A DNA stretch of 64,000 nt from Lachnospiraceae bacterium (GTDB lineage Bacteria; Bacillota; Clostridia; Lachnospirales; Lachnospiraceae), in assembly GCA_910575565.1 (NCBI GenBank), contig CAJTFL010000016.1, forward strand, positions 31,464-95,463. The letters run 5' to 3'. Position numbers and translations under genes: made by a program. Shown here piece by piece: positions 53,176-63,892 of this stretch (its first letter is position 1; each line of letters starts with the position of its first letter). The notes beneath the pieces were generated by a model. The model ran no database searches and was not told the DNA's origin. It saw nothing but the letters and a program-made list of their open reading frames with translations.

Positions 53176-53423
53176 TTAGCTAACTCCAAAAATGCCTCTT
53201 TATTATCTTCTATTAATTGCTCTGTCATTTCTGCGATTTTTCTTTTTCTGAATTCCTGAATCGCTTTTATTTCCTCATACTCTTTAAAATCTACTACAAT
53301 ATAAAATGGTTTATTATTTTTTAAAATAACTGCCATACCTTTCTCATCTACCACATGAGCTACTTTCGAAAAATTTTGATTTGCCTCTGTCATAGACACA
53401 AGCGTATCTGTATTTACCATCAT
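53172..53423 (-). CDS. Phd/YefM-type antitoxin
   Basis: The 83-aa product (MMVNTDTLVSMTEANQNFSK, then VVDEKGMAVILKNNKPFYIV) is a Phd-like antitoxin: a DNA-binding N-terminus and a C-terminal tail that covers the toxin. GAGGTG is spaced 6 nt from the ATG at 53423. It would also repress its own operon. Confidence 0.9.
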   Translation of the reverse strand: MMVNTDTLVSMTEANQNFSKVAHVVDEKGMAVILKNNKPFYIVVDFKEYEEIKAIQEFRKRKIAEMTEQLIEDNKEAFLELAK

Positions 53424-53496
53424 TTTCATCACCTCTTTTTAATAGTATATACTACTTTTAGGATAAATACAACCTATTTCAAATCACATCCCCAAA

Positions 53497-53733
53497 TTAT
53501 ACCTTTCCTATTTCGTTACTACTCTCATCTTTATCTATCATCCCTTTCAATAAACCACGCCCAATAGACAACTGGACAAAACCCAATATAAAATTCACCA
53601 GCCCAGATATTGTAAATATTTACAGACTATTACCAAATGGAGTGGTTATTTCCATTTTGGAAACAACCACTTGCGCCTCCAGTTCACCCTCATAAAAAAT
53701 ATTCTTAAGATGTTTACTGATTGCGAATTCCAT
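53497..53733 (-). pseudogene. Small membrane protein copy with an internal stop
   Basis: Starts MEFAISKHLKNIFYEGELEA, continues to FGNSL, has a TAA at 53620-53622, then reads IFTISGLVNFILGFVQLSIG in the same frame. The part after the stop matches the C-terminal family at 32948, so this copy shows the complete layout of the family, broken by one stop. Confidence 0.65.
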
Positions 53734-54035
53734 GATCTTTTTCATTGGTTTTATTCAGAGCGAAAACTTCCACATCTACATTGAATCCCCATCTCCTCAG
53801 TTCTTTGAAAATAATATTCTCCTTAGCAGGAGTTCCTTTCAATTGGCAGATTATCCTCCATACAAAATATGCATGGTCATTGTTAATCATATCTTCCTAT
53901 GCGAAATCTGTTTCTGAAAGTTCACAAAGTTCAATCCCACGTCCGCTTAACTTATACTTCAACAACTTACTAATACGGTCATCACAGGTAATAAAAAATA
54001 ACTGCTCCATGGTTGCTTTTGACAACATTTGGTAC

Positions 54036-55112
54036 TTAAGCAAATTTCTTCGATGTAAGAGAAGATAACAGCTTCAGCATCTTATTATTCTTGGAAAGTA
54101 ACTCAATCTCGCCAGAAAGATCCTTCACCCTCTTCTCTTTCTCTTTAATTTCCTTCTTATCCACATCAAAATCAGACTGCGTAAAACCGCCAATTTCTAA
54201 AGCAATCACTGACTCTCCATCCTGAAAAATCGTATCCCTCGAAAAAGACATCCCCTTCAATTTTCTAAGTTTCGTTTCAAGAATTGTAATTGCATCTGTA
54301 TTCTTGAAAAATTCAGCTTTCACTACACGTCGAATATACTCTTCCTTTGTTTCCCAGTAAGAAGCAATTTTTTTGATAACAGGCTGCTGGTTCTTCAAAG
54401 CCTCATTTTCTACAAGTTTATAGATTCCTTCTTTCGCCACCTGGCAGCCACATTTTTTTACTTCTGTTTTCTGCGCAGCTAACTCTTCTTTATTAAGACC
54501 AGCAATTTCTGTCTTCTCACCCGGATAAAAAACAGTCAAAGGATACGAAACCTGCTTTGCATCCTCACGAGCTTTCGCCAACTGCTTTTTATGGTCCTCA
54601 ATTACCTCCTGCGATACCTTCTGTTTGGTCATATCCTCAATATAGCGATCCACATCCTCAGCAAAAAGATCCAGATTCTCCGCAATCTGCTTCTGCCTAT
54701 CATAATTCGTGATAAACTCTCCAAAGAAATCATTTAAGCCCTTTCTCTTTTTGCTTTGGACATTAAATGACTTCTGAACATCACAAAAATGAAAATTATA
54801 GAAACTATCTCCTACATATTCCTGGATAAACGCTTTCGCTATCTCTTCACTTTCATTGATTGTAACCTTAGATGACCCTGGATTTAATTCATCTTTTGCC
54901 TGTTCTCTGCAAAGAATTGTCTCTTTTCCTCCATCAAATAACCAGAGATCTACCTTGACCTTCGCTTTCGCTTCAGCATCCCGGTTCTTTAAGATGCCAT
55001 CGGTATTCATCTTGCGCTCAGCATCATTCGTACTTCTGGCATCTTCATTTAGCACCCCCATATATCTCTTATTATAGAATAAAGAATTGGGAGAATCAAC
55101 TATTATTAGCAC
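54036..55112 (-). pseudogene. Coiled-coil ATPase fragment without its N-terminus
   Basis: The 358-aa frame (MLIIVDSPNSLFYNKRYMGV) is rich in Lys/Glu helices (EEIAKAFIQEYVGDSFYNFH, DRYIEDMTKQKVSQEVIEDH) and ends in a coiled coil. No Walker A is present, and the frame begins directly after a repeat unit. It looks like the middle and end of an SMC/AAA-like protein cut by the repeat. Whether it is still made is unknown. Confidence 0.5.
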
Positions 55113-55156
55113 TTTTCAAACATACGTTCTTATAATTTCGTCTTTAATTTGTATTT

Positions 55157-55816
55157 TTATGTATTCCATGCCACCTCTATATTCCCCTCACAATCCACAC
55201 TTACATACTTCAAGTACCTTATAGCAATTTCCCTTGTTAAATCCTTACAGCATAAAGCCTCTCTATCTCCAATTTCTTTCCTCATTACCTCCAAAACTTT
55301 TTCGTCTAGCTCTTGAACTGCTATTTTATGCATTGAACATCCTTTCACTTTTTTATTCTTCCCACAAATATAATATAAATATGTCCTCCCTCTAGTTGAT
55401 ACCGATTTCTCCACCAAAAAACTGCCACACTCCTTACACACTGCAATTCCAACCAATGCACTCACTTCCATACGTTTTCCAATCACTCTTGTATTTAATG
55501 TTAACATTCGTTTCGCTATTTCTAATTCTTCCTTAGCTATAACACTATATCTTTCATCTCCATAAATTGGATCAGACAATATCTTTCTTATTTCTGCCAA
55601 AGACCACCCTACTTTCTTATCTTTCTTATATTTGGCCGGATACTCAATCCCTTGAGATTCTATAACATTCTTTATTTGCCCCAGACTCATTCCATCAAGG
55701 CATAAACTGAACATCAATTTCACTGATTCCATTTTTTCACTATCCATTACCACTACATCATACTTTTCATGTTTCATAAATCCATATGGGATTTTCTCTG
55801 TAATTTTTCCGCTCAT
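55157..55816 (-). CDS. Serine-recombinase C-terminal protein, repeat copy R3
   Basis: 219 aa, almost identical to copy R4 (63073) and very similar to R2. It has the recombinase domain and zinc ribbon (CKECGSFLVEK, CGKNKKVKGCS) but lacks the catalytic domain. The ATG at 55816 has GGAGAAAG upstream. Located directly after the terminator and upstream of the ATPase fragment. Confidence 0.85.
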   Translation of the reverse strand: MSGKITEKIPYGFMKHEKYDVVVMDSEKMESVKLMFSLCLDGMSLGQIKNVIESQGIEYPAKYKKDKKVGWSLAEIRKILSDPIYGDERYSVIAKEELEIAKRMLTLNTRVIGKRMEVSALVGIAVCKECGSFLVEKSVSTRGRTYLYYICGKNKKVKGCSMHKIAVQELDEKVLEVMRKEIGDREALCCKDLTREIAIRYLKYVSVDCEGNIEVAWNT

Positions 55817-55950
55817 ATAAACTTTCTCCATTGATAAAATATTTGTACTACCAATTTAAACATTATCTAAAACTATCTAAATTCATTTATCTATTACACG
55901 AAATACAAAGCAAACGCTGTATTGGTAATCTTTCTATATCCTAATGCATC

Positions 55951-55991
55951 AAAAAAGCAGGCTAATGAATTTTTTATCCACCATCCTGCTC
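55951..55991 (-). terminator. Terminator in repeat unit R3
   Basis: AGCAGG...CCTGCT stem followed by TTTTTT on the minus strand, same as R1 and R2. Confidence 0.7.
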
Positions 55992-56036
55992 ATAAAACTA
56001 ATTAACAAATTAATTTTTTACTTCTCCATTCACTTC

Positions 56037-56228
56037 TCAAAAAATCCCCATCACTCCCCCAATCCAATAAATCACTCCCAACACCCAGCTACTCAATATC
56101 CCATACAAGATTACCGACCCAGCAATTGTGAATATTTTGCAGCCTATTCCAAAAATTTGTCCTTCCGCTCTTGTCAAGTTAGGGCAAACTTTTTCTTTGA
56201 ATTTGGCATTTTCAACAATTTGCAGACG
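56037..56228 (-). CDS. Small membrane protein copy of R3
   Basis: The frame reads IVENAKFKEKVCPNLTRAEG, QIFGIGCKIFTIAGSVILYG and ILSSWVLGVIYWIGGVMGIF, nearly the same as 32948. No good start codon; it probably lost its N-terminus when the repeat formed. Listed as a likely membrane peptide or remnant. Confidence 0.45.
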   Translation of the reverse strand, partial: RLQIVENAKFKEKVCPNLTRAEGQIFGIGCKIFTIAGSVILYGILSSWVLGVIYWIGGVMGIF

Positions 56229-56370
56229 GATTTATTGTAAAAATCTGCCAATGCACCTAATGTTCTGTGTTTCAATTACTATTGAAAAATAATTTAACGT
56301 TTATCCAACATCTAAGTCACCAGCAACAAATAAGAATAATCTAAAAACTCTTAAAGTTTTTTATCAATTT

Positions 56371-56468
56371 CATCAACTACCCATCAACTAAAAATTTACT
56401 GGAACCCCTCATAAATACTAACTTTTATTCACCATTCATATCAATTTATCAACTACCCATCAACTAAA
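56371..56468. repeat. Two copies of a 21-bp direct repeat
   Basis: ATCAACTACCCATCAACTAA at 56372-56391 and again at 56448-56467, 76 bp apart, just after the AlbA_2 gene. Purpose unknown. Confidence 0.7.
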
Positions 56469-56469
56469 C

Positions 56470-57933
56470 TCATGCCCAATATGGTATATAACGCCTTAAT
56501 TTAGGTGCGGCTTTTTCATCTGCCAACTTTATCAATCCTGTATCCACAGTATCTTTAATAATTCGTGATATAATAGCTTTATTTTTTGCTTCTACACCAA
56601 ATCTTTCTCTCAACACAGCATTTGCCACAGAAATCTCATTTACATAATAATAGCAAGTAGCCAAATAACAAGTACGAACTTTATCTTCTTTCGTCCATTC
56701 ATTCAGATTAGAATACCAATACAACTTTGTCCGTGCAAAATCATCCCCTGTTTCAACCTTAGGAGCTGGTATCTTCAAAGCACTCATCCCCTCCTCCATG
56801 CGATCAAACCCACTGCCACGTTCTTCACAAACATGAATAATTCTCAGAAAAGAAGCCATAGCCTCATTTCTGGAATGAGGAGCTGTGTCGATAATTCTAT
56901 TTACATCCACCAATAAACTCCCAGGATTGGAAGCTTCCACTCGTGTATCAAAAATTTCCATCATAGGCCCCGATCCTCTCACAGCCAGATCTTGATGAAT
57001 AATCAAATTTCCAAGCATCTCACGAATAGCCTTCTCTGGAAACATTCGATGAATCTCTCTAAATCCAGTAGTAATCTCTTCGTTTTGTGGTATAAGCGTA
57101 TCAATATATCTGCAAATTTCGTCAAAACAAATAGCATATCCCTGTGTAAAAACAAGTTCACGAAGAGCATTTGTTCTTCCTGTTCCTTTATATTGTATTA
57201 CTCTAACAGCTTTTCTTTTTAAATGAGAAAACTTATTCAAATCTTTTGCAAACAATAATGCTCCCATATTTGTAATTATATACTGCCCATTATCCATCTC
57301 ACGAATAAATTCTTCATCTTTCATATTATAAATCATACTGCTTCGATTGCTCGGCAATGGCAGCTTCATCAATGTATAATAGGCTGCACAATCTAATAAT
57401 TGTGTTACATCTTCCTCAGTCAAATTTTCCATTGCAGTACGCATTTCATAAGGAGTGACCTCAAATGATTGCCATAAAAGCCTTTCCTTTTCAGGAAAAT
57501 CTCTTAATTTTTTCTTATAAGACCCAATTCTAATATATTCTTCTCCTGCAAACGCTGTAGGTTTTACAGAGGCCCTCGGAATTTCCAAAATAACAACTTT
57601 TTTTCCATCCTTATCAACCTCTATAAATTGAATATTTAATTTGGGATTACTTAGCCCCACTAGCCAGTTTTCTAATTCCTGATTACCCTTTTTTGATGTT
57701 GCAGGGCAAAAATTTGTTCCTATAATATCATGAGTAGAATCATCAATTCCCCATATAAGATACCCCTTCTCTTTATTATTCAAAGCAACAGAATTACTTA
57801 GTGCAGAAATATATTCTCCTATCATTTGCGGTTCAGTATTATTGCTTTTATATTCCAACCATTCTGTTTCTACTGGTAATTTTCTCAAGCGTTCTATCAA
57901 ACTTATATAATAATCCTGATGTTCTGTAATCAT
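56470..57933 (-). CDS. Schlafen AlbA_2-type putative nucleic-acid-binding protein
   Basis: The 487-aa product has the AlbA_2 domain at the start (ETEWLEYKSNNTEPQMIGEY and GYLIWGIDDSTHDIIG), a central ATPase-like region (IHQDLAVRGSGPMMEIFDTR, ASNPGSLLVDVNRIID) and a C-terminal winged helix. Members bind RNA or DNA and occur in defence islands and as regulators. Intact length. It lies downstream of the YobI-like gene in the same direction. Confidence 0.85.
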   Translation of the reverse strand: MITEHQDYYISLIERLRKLPVETEWLEYKSNNTEPQMIGEYISALSNSVALNNKEKGYLIWGIDDSTHDIIGTNFCPATSKKGNQELENWLVGLSNPKLNIQFIEVDKDGKKVVILEIPRASVKPTAFAGEEYIRIGSYKKKLRDFPEKERLLWQSFEVTPYEMRTAMENLTEEDVTQLLDCAAYYTLMKLPLPSNRSSMIYNMKDEEFIREMDNGQYIITNMGALLFAKDLNKFSHLKRKAVRVIQYKGTGRTNALRELVFTQGYAICFDEICRYIDTLIPQNEEITTGFREIHRMFPEKAIREMLGNLIIHQDLAVRGSGPMMEIFDTRVEASNPGSLLVDVNRIIDTAPHSRNEAMASFLRIIHVCEERGSGFDRMEEGMSALKIPAPKVETGDDFARTKLYWYSNLNEWTKEDKVRTCYLATCYYYVNEISVANAVLRERFGVEAKNKAIISRIIKDTVDTGLIKLADEKAAPKLRRYIPYWA

Positions 57934-58021
57934 TTTATATTTTCACCTCCAAATATACCTTATATATTCAATAATCTTTCAATTATATTTTAGATGTGTA
58001 AAAAAGCAGAAAATAAAAACT

Positions 58022-61000
58022 TTAATTTCCTTTTCTAATTTTACATATTAAAATTTGTATATTTCTCCCTTGATCTGTAATTGAATTATCTAATTCTTGT
58101 TTTGAAATATAACTACTGATATATCCTATTTCTTTTAAATACTCTACCAACTTCCTGTTATACTCAGTATCGTATAATTTTTCGTCATGCCTACGACTCC
58201 TATCTGAAAACTTTTGATACTCTGTACCTAACTGCATGAGATAATTTGAAATTTCATCTTTAGAAAATATTGATATCTGATTTAAAAATAATTCATAACG
58301 TTCAGATTCATTCAACACAACCCAAACATTCTGAAACATTTTTTTTGATATATAAGTTTTTGTTCCACGTAAAAATAAAGCGATATCTTTACTATACATA
58401 TTCGTTGCATACTTTTCGATAAAAAATATCTTTTCATTATCGTTTAATCTTTCATTCTTTACAATCATTTCTAAATCATTCATGGATATCTCATATTGCT
58501 CCCACTCTTCCATAACATATTCTTTATTTACAATAAGTAATAATGGATATAAATAAGGATGTAGCATTCTAATCTCTTCTGCCAAACCATCTGTAAAATC
58601 AAAATATTTATTTTCAATTAAAACACATAAATATTTTTCTGATACTTTTGACAAATCAATTGTATCTTCAATTTTAGGTACTGCATGAATAAATTTTTCG
58701 AAACAAGATACCTCAATCTCTGATAACATAACCTCTTTAGTTAATGCGGAATCCCAATTCTCTGGACACTGTTTTATTAAAATCCCATCAATGTTTTTAT
58801 CTAAATATTTAAGAAATTGTTCAGTGACTCCAAAATAATGCCAATATACTTGCAAGTTTTTCCATTCAGGTTCTAATTTATTACAGCTTATCCATTCATT
58901 CCATATACTAAGCAATATTCTTTTATCTTCATTTTGTTTAAACAAACACCTATCCAAACAATCTAAAATGACATTTTCCTTTTTTATAAGTTGAAGAATA
59001 TCTGTAATATCTTCTTCTTTTTCAATTATTTCTAACACCGCATCCAAAGTTTCTTCAGTATTTGTTTCAATCTTCAAAACAATATCTTTTACATATTGCT
59101 CAAAATTTTCATTCAAATGTTCCAATAAGGGTTTATAATCTAATTCAAGTAATGTTGAATAATTTCTAATCAATAATTTTGACATGGCCTCCGGCATTTT
59201 CCACTTAAAAATACTTTGAAAAATCGATAATGCGTTTTGATAATATCCCTTATCAAAAATCCATTCATATAATAGTTTCTCTATTATCTCTATATCTAAA
59301 CTAAAAAATCGAATATTACAATCTTGAATAATTTTTTGAATTCTATCTATATCATTTAAATTAAAATATCCAAGAACATTATCATGTTCTTCAAAATATA
59401 CTTTTATATTTCCTTGTTGGTTAAGATGCCTAATATCTTCAATTTCTGCATACCGACAAATACTTATAAAATATTTTTCCTTTCTATCATCCGATAATAA
59501 TTGATTATTGAAAATAAAATCCCAAAATCCTGTCCAATTTTTACATAAGAGCCTTGTAAAGATATCTAACTTCTGATAACGTTCAAAATATTCATCTATA
59601 AACTTCCAACTTTTTTCATCTTCATCAGATAACTGCTGAAACAATATTTGGCATTTCTTTTCTTCCTCACCGGATAAAATTTGATCCATTAAATCAAAGT
59701 TCAATATCTCTTTCTGTTTAAACTCATATGGTAATAATCTTTTAATTACCTGTCGGCTCTCAAACAATGAATAATTAAATGGCAACGCCTCCTGATTTCG
59801 AACGCTCAAAATAAAATTCATATCCATACTCGTAATGCTGTTAGCGTGAAAGAAATTTATATAGTTCGGATATGTTTCATCTATAAATCCTTTACGCAGC
59901 AAAAATACAAGTAATTTATTTGTACAAATATACTCAGGCAACACTCTTTCAAGTTCATTTGTTTCAAGTAAAATCTTTAAAGTTGCTGATTCAAGTTCAC
60001 TTATTTTCAAATTTATTTCCTCTATTTTGTTTTGATAATATTCTTTCTTCTGTGGTAATTTCAATAAAATATTTTGATATCTTTTAATATAATCTTTTGA
60101 ACCTACAAAATCAGATTTTGCATCAAATTCACAAGTGTTATGATATCTAAAATCTAAGTTTCTAAAATAAACTGTTCCATTTGTTCTTAATAATTCCATA
60201 TCAAAATTATCATTCATAATTGTATCATAGTCAAATCTATCTCCTCTTATTTGCAAATATTCAAAATATCCATTATTGCCTGTCATGTGAAACAACATTG
60301 CAATTTTTAACTCTTTTATATCCTCTAACACTTCCAAATCTAGTGATTCAATTTGATTTAATAATCTTTGCTTCTCGGTTTCCAATTTTTCTTTTTCTTC
60401 TTTAATAAAAATATTTTTTCTCTGAAATGCTTCTTTAACAAGTCCTTTTTCGGCCTGTAAATCTGCAAAGTCTTTTGGATAAAAATTTTTAAAGGTTAAA
60501 ATAGAAAACATCATTTCATCTTTTAAATCTAATCTTTGTGTTTTCTGCAAAGTAACCTTATAAGTAATAAACTCATTACAAATATTATTCAAAATTCTCA
60601 TCTCATTAATATATGGCGCAATTAGGGTAACATAGTCTTCTGTAAGATTAACAGAATTTTGTTCCCATAAGTCATCTTTCATTCTTTTCAAAAGACATTC
60701 TCCTGAATTAGTTTCATTCATAATTGGAATCACCGGTAATATAAATTCAAAAAATTTGGTTCTATCTTCGCTTGAAAATATATCATCTCTTATAGCATAA
60801 ACAAATACAATCTTTTTTCTAATTGCTTCATAATTATTTAGTATTGTGTTTAATTCACGAAGTTTAACAAATATTTTAGAATTTTTAAATCGATCTAAAT
60901 CCTCTATAAAAACAACATTATATTTTGTTGCTTCAAAAAAGTAAACTATTTCATCCAAATTTCTATTAAACACGGAATTTTCTTCTGTTTTATCGAACTC

Positions 61001-61640
61001 TGCCGTCCCTTTATCTGCCAAATTAATCTCTTTCACTCTAACTCTAGATAAAAGAAACCATAAAACAAATGAAAAAAGCATAATAAAGCAAGACAACATT
61101 ATAAAACCTATTCTATACGCAATAGGCTCTTTAACATTCAAATTATTCATTGCCTTGCTAATAAAACCATCTAATTGTAACTGCATATTAGGTATCAAAA
61201 ATGTACTACTTATTAAGGTCGATATACTAAAAATAATTACAATAAAAACTATTTTCTTTTACTAATTGTATGCAATTTCCTATAACGACTTTGAGGTATT
61301 TTCTGATATTTAACTCTATAAAACAATTGTTTCAAAAATCCAACTTCTAATTTATCTTCTTCACAATCTATCAACTCATATGTATTATCCCCTTCTCTTT
61401 CTGATATTTCTGCAAAATTTGCCAAAGATATATTGACATATCTTAACTCAGGATGATTTCTAATTATATGATTGAATTATGCTGCTTTTACCTGAGCCAT
61501 AAGATCCGGCAATTGCAATATTAAAAATATTGCGCTCATTAAAGGCCCAATCAAGTGCTGAAAAATATTCTGTTTTATCATTTATCTACTCATTGGGTGC
61601 TAAATCTCTATACTTATATTTAGATTTATTATGTGGAATA
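58022..61640 (-). pseudogene. YobI-like P-loop NTPase, broken by a stop and two frameshifts
   Basis: The main frame (58022-61198, 1058 aa) has the Walker B-like VVFIEDLDRFKN and FVYAIRDDIF, typical of YobI/KAP-type membrane NTPases. Upstream the sense continues only with changes of frame: near 61250-61262 one base is missing (KLHTISKRK to IVFIVIIFS), near 61465 another (IQSY to IRNHPELRYV), and a TAG lies at 61586. The Walker A (AGSYGSGKSS at about 61481-61507) sits in this broken part, so the intact gene would be about 1200 aa and the present one cannot make an active enzyme. Confidence 0.75.
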
Positions 61641-61816
61641 ACAAGTGTACTTTTACATACAATTATGCTCAATATCGAACAAAAATACTTTAGCAAATAC
61701 CAAAGTTTATTCAAAATTTTCATTACTCCTTGCATCTATTTTATAACCCTTTCTTCTTTAAATTTTTATTAATATATAAAATTTACACCTATACTTAGCA
61801 ATTCTAGTTTGTTTCT

Positions 61817-62623
61817 TTATTTTTTCAAACTGACAGACCACTCTTTAAATGCTTCTTCTGTACCATCATACTTTGATTTTTGAATTGCCATAGAGATTTG
61901 TGCTATATCAGTTTGATCTCCTATAAGTGATCTCGTAATAGTCCTTTCAATATATTGCACTTTAGAAGAAAGACCATGGGATGTCATCAATAGCGGCTTA
62001 TCTTCAATACAATTATACATTTCTTGATAATCAGACTTCATATTCTTAATTATCGCCTCAAATTGCTCTATACGTTTTTCTACATGTATAATTAATGATG
62101 CTAGTATAATTAATTCATATTTGTCAACCTTTTCAATAATCACTGGATTGAGTTGAGGAACAATCTTTACACTTTCTTTTAATTTATCAGGCACATTTTT
62201 TTCTGCAATTTCTTTTGCAGCAACCATCCGAGATTGAGGATTATGAAAAGTCCAGTTTCTAATTTCAAGTAATTCATTTAAAACTCTAGTCATATCATCA
62301 GAAAGAGGAGTCATCAAATATCCCTTTTTTTTAAGTAATTTTCGTAAGTCTATATATGAGAACGAACTACTTTGATGATCAGCAAATAACTTCAAAATCT
62401 CATATTATCTAAAAAGAAGCTTATCATTAATATCATCATAATTTTTTGCTAAAATATATTCTGAATTGGCGTTTTCTAATAAAGTTTTCGCTTCACTAGC
62501 ATATTCTTTGTATTTTTCTAAATGTACTATTACTCCAGAAATCAACATTCCCATTACTAAACATGCATTCTGAATACTATCAACATTAAACCTCTTATAT
62601 TCTTGTTTTGTGCCTTTTGACAT
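61817..62623 (-). pseudogene. Hypothetical gene interrupted by an in-frame TAA
   Basis: Two frames, 62405-62623 (MSKGTKQEYKRFNVDSIQNA) and 61817-62395 (SSSFSYIDLRKLLKKKGYLM), lie in the same reading frame and are separated only by a TAA at 62405-62407. Read through, they give one protein of about 268 aa, helix-rich with no known motif. Either a pseudogene or a site of readthrough; the decay of the neighbour favours the first. Confidence 0.6.
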
Positions 62624-62713
62624 AATTTATTTCTCCAATAATATGCTAACTTTTATAGAAAAAGAGAAAACCTCTCTTACTGATCTGTTTTCTCTTTCCA
62701 TTCATTTTACAAT

Positions 62714-62899
62714 CTAATTTGCACCAAACCACTCTTTCAAAATCTCGACACTAACATTCACAGCCTTTGCTATAGATTCTTCATTCATTCCCATCTCACG
62801 AAGAACCTGTGCTGTTTCCTTTGCCTGTTTCATCTTTCCCTCATTTAAAATTTGTTTCGCCTCATATTCAAGAATCTTTCCACCCATAATCGATATCAC
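62714..62899 (-). pseudogene. C-terminal fragment of an Rpn-family gene
   Basis: The 61-aa frame (GGKILEYEAKQILNEGKMKQ ... EWFGAN) matches the end of the Rpn protein at 48943. The nuclease domain is missing. Confidence 0.75.
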
Positions 62900-63072
62900 T
62901 CTTTCATTGACATTATATACCTTCCAAACTCCCTTAACTTAACTCCCATCAGGATACGCAGACTTTGTCCGATAAGGCACAAGTTTAATTGCCTATAGTA
63001 TATCATATCCAATTACTTATTTCCACTTTATTTTTCAATCCGATAGTGTTTTCTCTTTCTATCTTTATGTAT

Positions 63073-63732
63073 TTATGTATTCCATATTACCTTTATGTTC
63101 CCTGCACTATCTATACTTACATACTTCAAATATCCTATAGCAATTTCCCTTGTTAAACCTTTACAGCGAAAAACCTCTCTATCTCCAATCTCTTTCCTCA
63201 TTTCCTCCAAAACTTTTTCGTCTAGCTCTTGAACTGCTATTTTATGCATTGAACATCCTTTCCCTTTTTTATTCTTCCCACAAATATAATATAAATATGT
63301 CCTCCCTCTAGTTGATACCGATTTCTCCACCAAAAAACTGCCACACTCCTTACACACTGCAATTCCAACCAATGCACTCACTTCCATACGTTTTCCAATC
63401 ACTCTTGTATTTAATGTTAACATTCGTTTCGCTATTTCTAATTCTTCCTTAGCTATAACACTATATCTTTCATCTCCATAAATTGGATCTGACAATATCT
63501 TTCTTATTTCTGCCAAAGACCACCCTACTATCTTATCTTTCTTATATTTGGCCGGATACTCAATCCCTTGAGATTCTATAACATTCTTTATCTGCCCCAG
63601 ACTCATTCCATCAAGGCATAAACTGAACATCAATTTCACTGATTCCATTTTTTCACTATCCATTACCACTACATCATACTTTTCATGTTTCACAAATCCA
63701 TATGGGATTTTCTCTGTAATTTTTCCGCTCAT
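63073..63732 (-). CDS. Serine-recombinase C-terminal protein, repeat copy R4
   Basis: 219 aa, the same layout as R2 and R3: PYGFVKHEKYDVVVMDSEKM, GMSLGQIKNVIESQGIEYPA, then the zinc ribbon CKECGSFLVEK and CGKNKKGKGCS. No catalytic domain. Several substitutions at the C-terminus (REVFRCKGL, IGYLKYVSIDSAG) separate it from R3. The repeat unit breaks off at about 63894. Confidence 0.85.
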   Translation of the reverse strand: MSGKITEKIPYGFVKHEKYDVVVMDSEKMESVKLMFSLCLDGMSLGQIKNVIESQGIEYPAKYKKDKIVGWSLAEIRKILSDPIYGDERYSVIAKEELEIAKRMLTLNTRVIGKRMEVSALVGIAVCKECGSFLVEKSVSTRGRTYLYYICGKNKKGKGCSMHKIAVQELDEKVLEEMRKEIGDREVFRCKGLTREIAIGYLKYVSIDSAGNIKVIWNT

Positions 63733-63892
63733 ATAAACTTTCTCCATTGATAAAATATTTGTACTACCAATTTAAACATTATCTAAAACTATCTAAATTC
63801 ATTTATCTATTACACGAAATACAAGGCAAACGCTGTATTGGTAATCTTTCTATATCCTAATGCATCAAAAAAGCAGGCTAATGAATTTTTTA

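Noticed and set aside
50772..63732. Active large serine recombinases
   Set aside because: All copies lack the N-terminal catalytic domain with the nucleophilic serine, and no coding sequence for it lies upstream.
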